A DNA stretch of 64,000 nt from Petrolisthes cinctipes (GCA_033782935.1 JAWQEG010000167.1:397001-461000); one strand, 5' to 3'; positions 30,847 through 41,727 are shown, numbered from the stretch's first letter. The notes: generated from the sequence alone by a model not told the origin. Made by a program: numbers and translations.

Positions 30847-31355
30847 CTATATGGAGTGTGAGCAAAGGAAGGTTAAGGGCGCAGTTAAACCCCCCAAATT
30901 GAATGAGTATAATGTACGAGACACAGATCTTGCCAAACTTTGTCTCCCCATCACGGGATTACTAAACAAGTGATCCGGGGAGAGAATTGGGGCCATCATA
31001 TAACCCCTGAGAGCTTGGACATGACACCATGGGTGATGTGTGCAGTTTAGTATGGAATTAGGTAACACCCGGTGCTGTAGCTGATTATCGGTTTTCTTGA
31101 ATTTGGCAAGGACCACCAGGAAGGAAAAAAAAATACTGATGTGAAATTGTGAGCCAAACAGTTAAAAAAGGCTGTTGAGTCAAGGCAGCTAACTGATAGG
31201 CCCAGAATAGTTCTGCCAAATCACAAAGAAACAAAGATTTATGAAAACTTTGTGAAACCAACAGTTGCTTCACCCCTGGAAGAGACACATAGTTTGAAAC
31301 CTTGTGTCGGGACCGGTCAGGGACCCTCTGTCTCATTCTTGGCATAAAATGACTG
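30847..31355 (-). pseudogene. DIRS-like polymerase, region downstream of RNase H
   Basis: After RNase H the minus strand continues in shifting frames: 'SVSHFMPRMRQRVPDRSR' and then 'VLAKFKKTDNQLQHRVLP'. These resemble the methyltransferase-like region that follows RNase H in DIRS elements. Similarity is weak and broken by stops. No tyrosine recombinase motif (R…H-x-x-R…Y) was found in 30.1-30.9 kb. Confidence 0.35.
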
Positions 31356-31479
31356 ACACTTCAGAAAAGCATGGTGACCACCTGAGTGTCGACGTCTGGG
31401 AGACTAGTGACTGGAAAACCTGAGATTTTAGTGCTGTTACTCCCCCAAGGACGTTTTGAAATGTGAGAGAGCGTTTGCT

Positions 31480-32100
31480 CACACATTCTCCTCTCCTGGC
31501 AATGAGGCCGTGGGGTATAACTCTCGTGAACAGGCTCTGAGGCAGAGTCGTTCTGAGAGTGAGATGAGGGCATGTGAGCGTGAGGTGCCTTGATTGTTGA
31601 TATACCTCACTGTGGTGAAGTTGTCCATCTTGAAGATGTTGGACATAAATGAATACCGAGGGTTTAAAACTAGAAACAGGAGATCCACCTGTTGTCCCCT
31701 GACAACTATGTGTTTGTCCCAATCTCCAGACTGATGGTGACCCTGGTTAGATTGAAATTCCCACCCCACGTCCGAGGTGTCTGTCTAAACCACAATGGAC
31801 GGAGGTTGGGGGCAGTCATGGGACCGATTCCGATTATAGTCATAGGCCTAATACTCTAATGAGTAATCGAGGTGCCCGTCTTGGCAAGATCCGAGGAATG
31901 ATTGGTACCCATTGGTTGACCTCTAGGTTCAATCGATGGTGTTCCAACCACCTTAGAGGAATAACCGGGGCTGCGAAATATATGGTCACCAACTGTGATT
32001 CCCCTTGACACATGGAGAAGGTGAGGGAAAGGTTCGCCCTTCAAACCTGGAGGGTGGTCCGCAGGATATAGAAGGACAGTGAAAGGGATGGATTTGTTAT
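31480..32100 (-). pseudogene. DIRS-like RNase H with RT remnant
   Basis: Minus strand, read from 31800: 'TDTSDVGWEFQSNQGHHQSG' (first RNase H Asp), then 'FKMDNFTTVRYINNQGTSRS' (DN block) and 'LISLSERLCLRACSRELYP' with 'LPGEENV' before a stop near 31480. The T-D-x-S-x-x-G-W start and the D-N-x-T-x-V-x-x-I-N-x-Q-G-x-x-R-S block are characteristic of DIRS-type RNase H rather than Gypsy or LINE. Upstream (31856-32100) may be RT, but I could not identify a YxDD box. Several stops show that it is inactive. Confidence 0.6.
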
Positions 32101-32800
32101 GTCTTACTGAATACCCTGTGAAGAGAAAATGGTACAGTTGTGTGAACCACGGTCCAACTGACCAATAACTGATTTGGGAGGGATTAACGGTTAAACGTCA
32201 AATTAAAAGCCAACCTTTACTTGCATGGGAATGTCCCGTGCAAGCAATGACACTCCCTCAGTGAGGTGGTACGACCTCGCCCACAAGGTACTGAGGGTAG
32301 ATGTCACCGACATTGTATGGGCCATTTATAAGAATGTGATGAACCCTTTTTGATTCAGGCCATAACATGTTGGTTACTGGGCGATGTTGTCCCGATGTAT
32401 GTAGGATGACTGAGAAGGAAAGATTAGGTGGTTTGGATCCTAGCCTCCCTTCTTTAGCCTTGGTGATGGCCGTTGTTAACACCAATGGTGCCTCCAAACA
32501 CTACTGAAGCAGTCCTGACCCCTCAGGAAAGATGAGGGTGAGGTGTCGGTGAACGAGGGCGACCTCAACCCCGGGGTTGGCGGAGGAGGACAGATAACTT
32601 CTAAGAAGTCATGGCCAGTGGTACTTTGTTTCACAAAAGAGACCAGAAGACAGGGTCATCCCCGACCCAGATAAACCCGAGGTGTAAAAGGGGAAAGTTC
32701 CTGAAGGGTCGAAAGTCAACATAATCGACCTGGGAGGGAGTTTGCGATAAGGGAGGCTGGATTATGTCCGCATCCTTATGCACCTCTACCTGAGTAACTC

Positions 32801-34075
32801 CTGTCTAATCCTCACTGGAGGTGGTAGATGGTTGCTATGGGACACAACCACCCCGAGGCTCAGCCCAGGGGTTGGAAGGTTGACCCTGAGTCGACCTTAT
32901 CAGCCGAGGAAGAACAAAAAATTAGTGGGGGGTTAGGGTTGCTTAATGGAGCAGTGGTGATAGCTTCAGGCTATTTCTTTTCACCACGGCTCGAGGTTGG
33001 CAACTTCGAGGCTTTCCCCTGCTGAGGACAACCTAGGTTCCTGAAAGGAACTCCCAAAAAGGGGTAGAGGTCTACCCACTTCCCACTATCGTACTCGAAG
33101 CTGATGGTATGGATATGGTAGAAGGGAAACACGAAAGGTTACACCCTAGGAAAAGCCATTATATTACTGACTGAGTCTAATCGGAGGTTATAGACGGGGT
33201 GTTATGGGATCCATCCACCCCAAGGTAAACATAGGGGTCGGGAGGTTGAACCATATTCGACCCACAGCTGTGGAGGAACCAAAAGTATTTGAGGGTCGTT
33301 CAAAGGAGTAGGAGTGATAGCATTAAAGCTATTCCTTCTTACAGCAGCTCGAGGTTGTGTCCACTCGAGATATACTCGCTGAGGATGACTTCGTTCCTGA
33401 AGGTAACTCCCCAAAACTGGTAGAATAGGATAAGTCGTCTTATTCCTGACTGAGCCTCACTGGAGGCTCTAGACAGGTTGTTATGTTTACTACCCAATCA
33501 GAGGCAAAGGTCAGGAGTGGGGAGTTTGTCCCAGAATTGACCCTGCCAGCTGTGGAAACAAAAAAGGGGTTTTGAGGTTCGTTCAAATGAGCAGGGGTGA
33601 TAGCATTAAGGCTATCCCCCTGCATAAAGGCTCCAGACGGAGATATATTCGAGGCATCCCCGCTGAGGATGACCTCCTGAAGGGAACTCTCAAGAAAAGG
33701 TAAAACCTTTCTCTCACCTGCTACCACAGCCTAAGCCGATGGCATGGATACGGTGGTAGGATTAAAACAGTAGGCAGTACTTGGGAACTGACCTATTCCT
33801 GACTGAGCCTACCTGAGGTCCTAGGCCATTTGTTTTGATAACCACCCACTCTGATGGTAGGTCTAGGGTTGGGGTGGTTGTCCCAGAGTCGATCTGGTAG
33901 CCACAGAAGGAAAAAGGGTCTGATGAACGCTCAAAGCTATTCCCTTGTAAAGCAGCTTTAGGCTGTGAAAGAGTCGAGGTTTTCCCACTGATGACGACCT
34001 CGGTTCCTGAGGAAAACTCCCAAGAATGGCCTCCAAATCCTCCGGTGGTAGGGTCGCGGGGTAGGCAAAACAAGA
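32801..34075 (-). repeat. Degenerate tandem units of ~280-365 bp with protein-level similarity
   Basis: Four units start near 32801, 33166, 33445 and 33797. Each has a TGACTGAGCCT-like start, a CCACCC/GGTTGG stretch, a GTGATAGC…AAGCTATT stretch, a GCTGAGGATGAC-like block and a CCTGAAGG…ACTCCC end. A fifth, more diverged unit lies at 35360-35640. On the minus strand they give similar peptides (e.g. 'SGTTTPTLDLPSEWVV' and 'SGTNSPLLTFASDWVV'), suggesting a decayed repeat protein. I do not recognise the protein. The flanks 32100-32800 and 34076-34440 are unassigned. Confidence 0.6.
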
Positions 34076-34446
34076 GGGGGGAGTGTGAAAGAAGGAGGGA
34101 GAGGGGAAGGACCCGGAGGAGCCTGGGAAGGAACCTGAGCTAGGGAAGGAAGGTCACGGCGAGGCAGCCGTGATGCAGTACCACCTCTACCTTAGGTTCC
34201 AGTTGCAGGTGGGGATGCAGAGTATGATGGAAAGTGTTTCCATCATTTGAAGGGTAACCTTAGGAGGAGGAGCCGGACTCACAGCCACAGGCATGGTTAT
34301 ACAAAGATAATTTGTGCTACCGCAGAACAATATTCACATCCTGTCACAGGTGTGATGTGTCCACATGGACAGTACCGATGGCGACCAACTTCCCATCAAC
34401 CTGAATTGCCGAGTAGGAAGGAGGGAGAGGGTCCCAATCAGGGGAA

Positions 34447-34570
34447 ATAAAAGGAGGAGGAAAAGGAACCGAAGGACCCAGAACCGAAGGAGGAGGAACC
34501 GTGGTAGAAAAAAAGGAGGAGGAAAAGGAACCGAAGGACCCAGAACCGAAGGAGGAGGAACCGTGGTAGA
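34447..34570. repeat. Perfect-looking tandem duplication, 62-bp unit
   Basis: AAGGAGGAGGAAAAGGAACC and the following bases through GGAACCGTGGTAGAA occur twice in direct succession with a 62-bp period and no difference by eye. That implies a recent duplication in a G/A-rich stretch. Confidence 0.85.
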
Positions 34571-34959
34571 AAAAAAGGGGTGGGGGTAAAATGGGATGAA
34601 GAGAAATAGAAGACGTAAGTAGCCGAGTAATGGGAAGTTGAGGAAGGGTAGAGAGAAAGACCTCAGTGTAACGGGAGGCAGATAGGTGGGAACTAAGGGG
34701 AGAGGGAGGTAGATGGTAGGTGATGGGAAGGGAGAGGATGGGAAACCGAGGAATGGAGACGTGTAGGATGTCCATCAATGACAGGATGAGATGAAAAACA
34801 AGGAGAGTAATCGGATCAGTGAGAAAAAGGGGGTGAAGGACGAGATAACAAGATAGGAAGAGCAGAGAGAGTCGAAGGAAAATGAAGGATAATAGAACCC
34901 GAAAATATCAGAAGGAAGTTGAGGGGAGGCGGGGTAAGTAAAACAAGAGGGGCGAGTGT

Positions 34960-35160
34960 GAGAGAAGGAGGGAGCGAGGAAGGAACCGGAGGAGTTGGAG
35001 AAGAAACCGGAGGAGCCGGGGAAGGAACTGGAGGAGCTGGGAAAGGAACCGGAGGAAGCGGGGTAGGACCCGGGAGAGGTGGGGAAGGAATGAAAGGAGC
35101 CGGAGAAGGCGGGGAATGAACGAAAGGAACCGGAGGGAGAGACGTAGGAATAGGTAAGAA
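34960..35160. repeat. Minisatellite, ~27-bp GGAGCCGGGGAAGGAAC-type unit
   Basis: About seven diverged units run in a row. On the minus strand they encode a Ser/Gly/Phe/Pro repeat ('SSGSFPSSS'-like), and the frame open across them (35188-34775) is probably repeat-driven. The plus strand from 34.1 to 35.2 kb is strongly purine-biased. The flank 35161-35640 ends in the fifth degenerate unit. From 35641 to 36428 I see no gene. Confidence 0.75.
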
Positions 35161-36428
35161 AGCTGGTTCGGGAGGAGAAATTGCCCACGAATGTTGGGAG
35201 TGGGGTCTCCTCCAGCTCTTGTAATCCTGTGTACTAGATGGCGGGGGGGGGGGGGGCGTGTGGACCGAGGTCCACTGGAAATAACCCTGGAGGAGGAATG
35301 CGACGAGGTAGGCACGACAGATTTGGCTTTTTGTTCATCTCATCACCATCTACATCCATGCGCGTTCTAGAAAGACCCGACGGTATGCTAAGGGGTTTAC
35401 CCACCCTGAGGCTAAGCCCAGGGGTGGGGTTGGAGCCCCAGGATAGGACCTCAACCAAAGCCACCGCAGGTAGAATCAGTTGGGCGTTCCTTTCGCTAGG
35501 GAGCCCCTCCAAGGAAGGGTCCCTGTGATCAGTGGCATTTGACAGTGAAATCAATGCAGGTCACTGAAAGTTCCTGAAGGGAACTACCCTACTAGGGGTG
35601 CGGTCGAACGTCCCGAGGCAACCGAACCCGAGGTAGAAGGGTGGGAAACGGAAGCCAAGGACACGGGAGCCAGTTGCGGAGCCAACCGGGTCAGACCTAG
35701 CTCATAAGCTAATCTTGGGTCTGCCCAAGTAAGTGAGTCGTGCTTAGAATAAGCCGCCTTCCTGGCCTAGTCCAGGCCCTACGTAAGAGGGAAGGGCGAA
35801 AAAGGCGAGAAGCTGAGGAAACCGCCTAACTTCTTTGACCCAAGAAAAGCAAAAAGTGCAAGATAGGGAGTCGAACCAAGAAGTTGCAAAACAGGGGCAT
35901 GAATGGAACAACGGCCGTGACCGTCGGTCGAAACCCTGGCGGAATAACTCACTGTTAATTAAACCTTGCCCTGTGAAAGGAAATAATCTCAGAAAGGAAG
36001 AATAAATAAAAGATAACCAAATAACGTAGGCCTCTCAAAACTGACCTCAGAGAAGATCTATTCTAAACAAACATAGATATGATAATCAGAAAAACAAGAT
36101 AAGCCGCACTGAGTAAGATAACTCGAGCAGTAGTGTTGTGTAGGGAGTAAAAACTAACTCCAGCATGAAAAACATTATTAACAATAATAACATAATATTT
36201 ACTATAGCACAATAAAATATTGCAACACAGACTGTATCTATGTGGCATTAAGTAGAGTCAGAAAATAACCAACAATGTATACGGGCATTAGACGGTGTTG
36301 AAGGTAAAAAATCACAAAACAAATGTAGAATACAATAGAATACAGTAGTATACGGTAGCTTATTGCATCTAAATTGAATTTAGGTGGCGACCCACTAGAA
36401 AAGAAAAATTCTGTGCGAAAAGTAATTA

Positions 36429-36588
36429 GTGAACTTCTGACCACGAAAGGGGTCCTGGGAATCCTTATCACGAGGGGTGTTAAAAGGGTCGAGATAAGTC
36501 TTCTTTATTTAGCACTTATTCCAAAAATTTGGGGATAAATGTTCTGTGTGAGCACATTTATTACCAGAACGATATGTTACGTATTTTA
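36429..36588 (-). repeat. Inverted repeat arm, right (pairs with 29351-29512)
   Basis: This reads, in reverse complement, as the 29351-29512 arm. Similarity on its outer side extends loosely through the CTCAAAATACCGTGTTAG block at about 36630-36648, which also occurs in direct form at 29633-29650. From 36650 to 37351 nothing is recognised. Confidence 0.8.
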
Positions 36589-37351
36589 GCATTACAGGTA
36601 ATATCATGCCACGCCTCCACTAACACGGTATTTTGAGCATAGAATAGGGCGCTTGGATTTAGGAAAACCTCCAGGCAGTCCTAAGTGGAGTTATGACACC
36701 GAACACCATAGAAAACCTGATAACTCCTCTGGGCTGTGCCAAAGAAAATAAGAAGGACTCAATACTTTTGGCTGTACCACCAAAGCACCACTTTGTTGTT
36801 GTTGGAGACTACTGAGAAAGAGTGTATAGTATAGAGAATCACTCCAATGTCACTGATGACCAGAATGAAATAATAAACTTATGTGAGGAATAGGACCATA
36901 CAGATGGCATATATCGCTCGTCGCACAATATAATCTCATGCCAGTCTCACTCATACTTAAGTGATATTGAGTATGTAGTGTAAACATAGTTGATTATTAA
37001 GAGACGCAAGTTTTGCATGAGAAATAGTCATCAGTCCAAGGATTCAGCATAATGAATGATTTTCTCAGACATTGGTTTAATTCATAGGTCTTCAATTTGG
37101 ACCCTGAGGGAGAGATATTGTCTGCGGTGATATGGACAGTACTTAAGGGGTTCTGGCACCCCTTTAAATCTAACCCACTCCCTTTCAATCCTTATTCTGT
37201 CCCTCCTCTCCTTCATGCTTCCTCTTATGCTCCTCATTTGAAACCACAAGTTCTTTCTGGCCTAGCTCAGTCTTGATTTTTTATTTCTCCCTCCCAAAAT
37301 ATTAGTAATAATATTTCATAATATTTCTATTTGTTCTATTAATTTCTTACC

Positions 37352-37506
37352 TAATTATCATGAGGAAAGAACCCTGACCTGACCTAACCAAACCTAACTA
37401 AACCTGTCAAACCTAATTAGAACTGGTGCAATATCTGGGAGTAGGTTTGGAGATTTTAATTTGGGTTAGGTCAGGTCTGGTTAAAGGTTCCTTCATCACA
37501 ATAATT
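37352..37506. repeat. Hairpin-forming inverted repeat (MITE-like)
   Basis: AATTATCATGAGGAAAGAAC…CCTGACCTGACCTAACC is mirrored at 37462-37506 by GGTTAGGTCAGGTCTGG…GGTTCCTTCATCACAATAATT. The arms are about 40 bp around an ~80-bp loop rich in CCTAAC-type words. From 37507 to 38591 I see no gene, only GGTCCCGGTAGT-like short repeats (37760-37870) and a (CT)n run near 38331. Confidence 0.55.
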
Positions 37507-39157
37507 TGATGTAATGAATTTAACATCCAGTACTATTCTTCAGAAACACCCATAATATTTGACATTATCTGTCATTTGGGCCAACTTTTGTGTTTGCATT
37601 GATTCAGGGGATTAATTTTTACACTAGTTTATTGGTAAGATTGGACTTCGTTATATGTGTTGTAGTCACCATTGAGGAATATGGTTAATGATCATTGTAT
37701 TGCAGAAAATTGGGTATTTATTAAAAGAATTGCCGTTTTGTAGCAATGTTACCAGATCCGGCTAGGTCCCAGTATTTTGCCCCGGTCATTTCCTGTACTT
37801 TACCATGGTTATTTCCCGGTAGTTTGCCCAGGTTAGGTCCCGGTAGTCTGCTGTGGTCGAGGTTAGGTCAGGCTAATTTCAAAATGCCACATTTGAATAT
37901 GCTCTATCTTGGAAATGGGGCATTTGCAGAGGAAATGCCATAGGAGAAAATAGTCTTAGAATGGTCTAAATAAGTGGGTAAAGAAGGTAGAAAAACCGTA
38001 CGCGATAACAGTAATTCTTTCAATATTTACCCTTTTTTCTTACTTTTCAGTTATTATTATTATATTATTACTGTGCTTTGTTGACAATGACTTCGTAAGA
38101 AATTTGCAACAAAAAGTATACAGTGCTGGTTTTCATTTCTAACCCACCCAGGTCGACCAGCTTACAGTGGTGGTAGTGGTTGAAATGCATGCTCCAAAAC
38201 TTACCAAACTAACCCTTTGCTTTATCAGTCAAATACTGTAAATGAATTGGGACGAGAATTAATTATATACATTGTGCCATAGTATCCGGTACCTAAGAGA
38301 CGGGACCTTCCTGGGGTGCAAGATAGATTACTCTCTCTCTCTCTCTGTGGTGGTGGTGACGGTGGCTCTCCACATTTATTGCCATTTACACCGTCTTACA
38401 AGTGACTTAAGTGAGCCTAACCGTCAACAGTGACAATATAAGAACACACTTAGATAAACTAGTGCACAATTTTAGAATTAATTAAGGAACATAAGGAAAA
38501 ATTCAACATTCAAGTGACTGAGAATTGTGATTATACTACTGCGCTTGCGCTGAAAATAATCTGAGTCGATACAACAATCATAACTAACCCAGTGCTACAG
38601 CCTCAGAAAAGTGTTGAGACTGCACGTGAATCCTCGCTTGAAAATCTAACAAGGGATTTCTTGGACAAAAGCTTTAACAAAGCTGATCTTCAAAAGAAAT
38701 GTCGTGAGCTAGGCCTAACCAAAATATGGGTAACCAAAAATGAGTTCATAAGTATCTTAGAAAAAGAACAGTGCCCAACTCAGACTCCTGAAGCCCCAGC
38801 TCAGCTACCGTCCGAACCACTAACTCAGCCACCATCCAAACCGCCAACTTAACCACCCCACATCCCACCTTCCACAGACTCCCCTAGCAATGAGAATGTA
38901 GCAACAGAAGATAAAGAAAATTACGCCAATTTGGTTAGAGCAATAGAGAAAATAATTGGAGAAACAATTAAGGTGCTTCAGCAACGGGTGAGTGAGCTTG
39001 AGCAACAGGAGACGGTTGGGAGAAGTAATACAGTAGTAGACAACAACAACACACCCACTGCTTCCAACACTGCGAAATGCCTTCTTCTGGGGGACACGAA
39101 CTTACGACGAAAATTGTGTTATAAAAACCATTAGAGATGCCAGTCTTGATTTATTAA

Positions 39158-39790
39158 CCCCTCTGGGACGGGCCAAGAATGGAAATACGCTCTGTGGTTC
39201 TGGGCGCAATACTAACTTTTACCCTGCCTGTCCGGGTATTTCCCGGAAAATCACTCTACTTCTCTTACTCCCTACGTCTAAACTACAATACTGAACAACT
39301 TAAATTTGATTGTGTACTCACCATCAACTCCTCCTCTTTCCATTAAAACCAACCCCAGCTCTCTAGGACACTCCATTGCCGAGAAATCAAGTGAGGAATG
39401 GAGGTCACTTTTCCCGTGAGAGCGAGGCTGCGTTCGCTTTGTGAGCGTGGCTGCGACGCAATCTAGCTGGTTGCACCCGCGGAGTGGAGGTTACAAGAGA
39501 GGGTGCGCCCGGCAGCGCGGTAGGATGCACCGAATCGAACGAGCCCGTATTTTCTTCACTACGCCCAGCCATTGTCACAGTCAAGCACACACTGATTGAA
39601 TGTGGGGATGAAAAGGTCTGGTGGTGAAGTATAGCCGGATCAAAAAAAATCCCGACAAATTTGGCGTTTTTCCCCATAAATTACCAAAAGCGGGATTTCC
39701 CGCTGCCCGGACTCTGTCGACAGAGCGGGATTTCCCGCTGCCCGGCCTCTGTCGACCGAGCGGGAAATCCCGCTGCCCGGACTCTGGGGG
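39158..39790. mobile_element. piggyBac-type MITE (TTAA target duplication)
   Basis: The 633-bp insertion splits the esterase frame. TTAA stands at both ends (39154-39157 and 39791-39794). The termini are CCCCTCTGGGACGGGCC at the left and, inverted, CCCCCAGAGTCCGGGC at the right. TTAA plus CCC-starting ends is the piggyBac signature. It has no transposase, so it would have moved in trans. Removing it joins the two halves of the ORF1 coding sequence, apart from a one-base difference in an A-run. Confidence 0.75.
39689..39790. repeat. Three 35-bp palindromic subterminal repeats of the MITE
   Basis: AGCGGGATTTCCCGCTGCCC units start at 39689, 39724 and 39759, exactly 35 bp apart, each with the palindrome GCGGGATTTCCCGC or GCGGGAAATCCCGC. 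They lie at the right end only. They could be transposase-binding sites or hairpins. Confidence 0.85.
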
Positions 39791-40950
39791 TTAAAAAAGT
39801 TGGGTTATGGAGAAGTTAACCAATATACCCAATACATGTATGATGTATTGTGGCGTATATGACATAATAGAAAGGAGCACACCAGAAAATATCTTAGACA
39901 ATCTTGGTTCATTAATTAGTTATTTAAAAGAGAAAAATCATAACATGAAAATATATGTGTGCCGAGTGGTGCCAACACTAATGCCACTTGACATTCAAGT
40001 TAAAATAGCAGACTACAACGAACACTTAACAAAATGGGGCGACACAAATGGACTGGCAATAATTAAAACAGCTCTAAACTTTAAACTAGCAACTGGAGAA
40101 CTAGACGATCCTTGTTTCGATACGATAAAAGACAATACATCTGTTTTAAACCGACTGGGTATCATTAGACTATTAGCAACGATAAAATCGCAGTGCACTG
40201 ATTTTCAGCTACGGTATGTAAAAACTGGGAATCTATTAAGAGATTTACTAATTCAGCTAGCAACAGAACCCAGTTAACATCTGACAAGAGACAACAAGTG
40301 AACCAGAGAGAGACTGCTCATCCACCCCAGTCGCCTGAGAACATTGCAGGGTGGCGGACATCAGAGGGATGGATGGCTCGTGATGCTGTATATGGCCCAC
40401 CTCGACGGTCCTCTCGCCCGCGACATACCTACTCACCAAGGCAAAAGCACCACCGTTGGATCAACCACATTATCTTGGACCAATCATGACGAACGGCAGG
40501 TGAATTGCAGGCTTTCTAAGACAGGCTTCCCGGGACAGGCCCCAGACACCTGGGCAGAGGTGACGAGGTGCAACCTCGCCCGCCCACCAATCAATCACAC
40601 CCCTACACCATCAAGGGACAGTCAGGCCACACATAACAACCCACACTATTTGCAACATAGGACACCTACACACAATAGGTTTAGCGGACTACACGAAACA
40701 CATGTAAACAATCACTTTACAACTCACCAAAACCATTCCACCTACAGATACAACAGAGCCAATTACAACTACTCTAATCACAGATACGACAAAGACTACA
40801 CGAATAAAGCTGGCTGCTATAACTGTGGGGAATTTAATCATAGACAATCATCGTGTAGATACGACCATAAATTACAATGTGGTAAATGTCATTCTCTAGG
40901 TCATAAAAGTAGTTTATGTACGTATTACTCTAAGTAGGGATGTGGCGAAG

Positions 40951-41125
40951 ATTGATTGATTGATTGAGGCGCCGCAACACCGAGGTCATATAGCGCCAGA
41001 AAAAGGTGATAAAGAAGTGAAACACCAAGCAGGAAAGAAATAGAAAGAAAAGAGGGACAGTTGAAGAACAAAAAGCTAGTGACTGGAGCCGAAGGGGCGC
41101 CCAAACCCTTAAAGTATTCCCCACA
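40951..41125 (-). mobile_element. LINE 3'-end fragment with (TTGA)n tail inside the CR1-like LINE
   Basis: ATTGATTGATTGATTGAGGC at the left edge is followed by CGCAACACCGAGGTCATATA and GCGCC, matching the LINE-A tail layout (ATTGATTGATTG, then CGGCACAACAGCTAAGGTCATATACCGCC at 22.9 kb). It is 5'-truncated and sits between ORF1 and ORF2 of the host LINE. A 13-bp near-match (GGATGTGGCGAAG versus inverted GTGATGTGGGGAA) at the edges is noted but not interpreted. Confidence 0.6.
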
Positions 41126-41214
41126 TCACTAATGCAGGCAATAGCCCTCTACGGTGTACGGTTGTGAGATGGATGTGGTGAAGAAGACTCTGCCGGACGT
41201 TCTAAGCAAAGAAA

Positions 41215-41727
41215 GGACTCACTGGTCATTGAGCACATTAATGCACAATCCCTTATATCTAGTACTGACGAGGTTAAACTGTTAATACAAGAAAGAAATA
41301 TCGACATTTTATGCATTACCGAGGCATGGCTTCTTCCTCACACCCCTGATAATTTTATAAATATATCAGATTTTAATGTTTTTAGATGCGATAATGGACG
41401 TGGTGCTTGTGACTATATATACGTAAGAGATATTTTGAAATCTAGTCTATTATATGTGAATACCAGTAAACCAACTAATACCGAAGACATATGGATCACT
41501 GTACAATGTCGCAAACTACCATTATCGTTGGCTGTGTATACAGGCACCCAAAAGCTTTAGCCATATCGTTTGACTACCTAGAAGATATTTTTAGTTTTTT
41601 AAGCGTCATTACGGGTGATTTTAATGATAATTTACCTTAAATGAAAGCAAATTAAGCAAACTGATAAAGAATATCAAACTGACTCGGATAGTGGACACAC
41701 CGACCAGAGTTACCCCCAAATCAGCAA
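41215..41727 (+). pseudogene. CR1-like LINE ORF2, endonuclease part (before the LINE-B4 insertion)
   Basis: From 41222: 'LVIEHINAQSLISSTDEVKL', 'IDILCITEAWLLPHTP' (catalytic Glu), 'FNVFRCDNGRGACDYIYVRD', 'TEDIWITVQCRKLPL'. After a frame change come 'VYRHPKALAISFDYLEDIF' and 'ITGDFNDNL' (catalytic Asp/Asn), then 'TRVTPKSATLID'. These are the AP-endonuclease blocks of CR1-type ORF2 in the correct order. Coding stops at the 13-bp target duplication (41728-41740) and resumes at 56770 after 15 kb. A frameshift near 41530 and a TAA near 41640 disable it. Confidence 0.85.

Larger units (their letters stand above)
29351..36588 (-). mobile_element. Candidate DIRS-like element bounded by inverted repeats
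   Basis: A DIRS-type RNase H on the minus strand lies between inverted repeat arms 7.2 kb apart. DIRS1-like elements carry inverted terminal repeats and are known from decapods. The 5' part (32.2-35.6 kb on the minus strand) would be the gag-like region. A recombinase was not found, and the left arm lies inside a separate palindromic unit, so the extent is provisional. Confidence 0.4.
38592..40937 (+). pseudogene. CR1-like LINE ORF1 with esterase domain and two zinc knuckles (interrupted)
   Basis: Part 1 (38592-39157): a SAP/LEM-like helix region 'DLQKKCRELGLTKIWVTK', a TAA at 38850, a coiled-coil 'IIGETIKVLQQRVSELEQQE', then 'KCLLLGDTNLRR', the opening of an SGNH/esterase fold. Part 2, after the MITE (39795-40277): 'MMYCGVYDIIERSTPENILDN', 'KIYVCRVVPTLMPLDIQV' and 'LNRLGIIRLLATI', the rest of that fold. 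Part 3 (40298-40937, frame changes): 'ENIAGWRTSEGWMARD' and two CCHC knuckles, 'CYNCGEFNHRQSSC' and 'CGKCHSLGHKSSLC'. Esterase-bearing ORF1 proteins are known in the CR1/L2 group. The domain is thought to aid RNP or membrane contacts. Stops and shifts disable it. Confidence 0.8.

Noticed and set aside
34775..35188. Ser/Gly/Phe-rich frame as a possible structural (silk- or cuticle-like) gene
   Set aside because: The composition follows a 27-bp minisatellite and there is no signal peptide or splice context. Overlapping frames are equally open.
40944..41128. Terminal inverted repeats (GGATGTGGCGAAG versus GTGATGTGGGGAA) as a DNA transposon
   Set aside because: The match is short and imperfect, and the left edge carries a (TTGA)n tail typical of a LINE 3' end, which explains the unit better.
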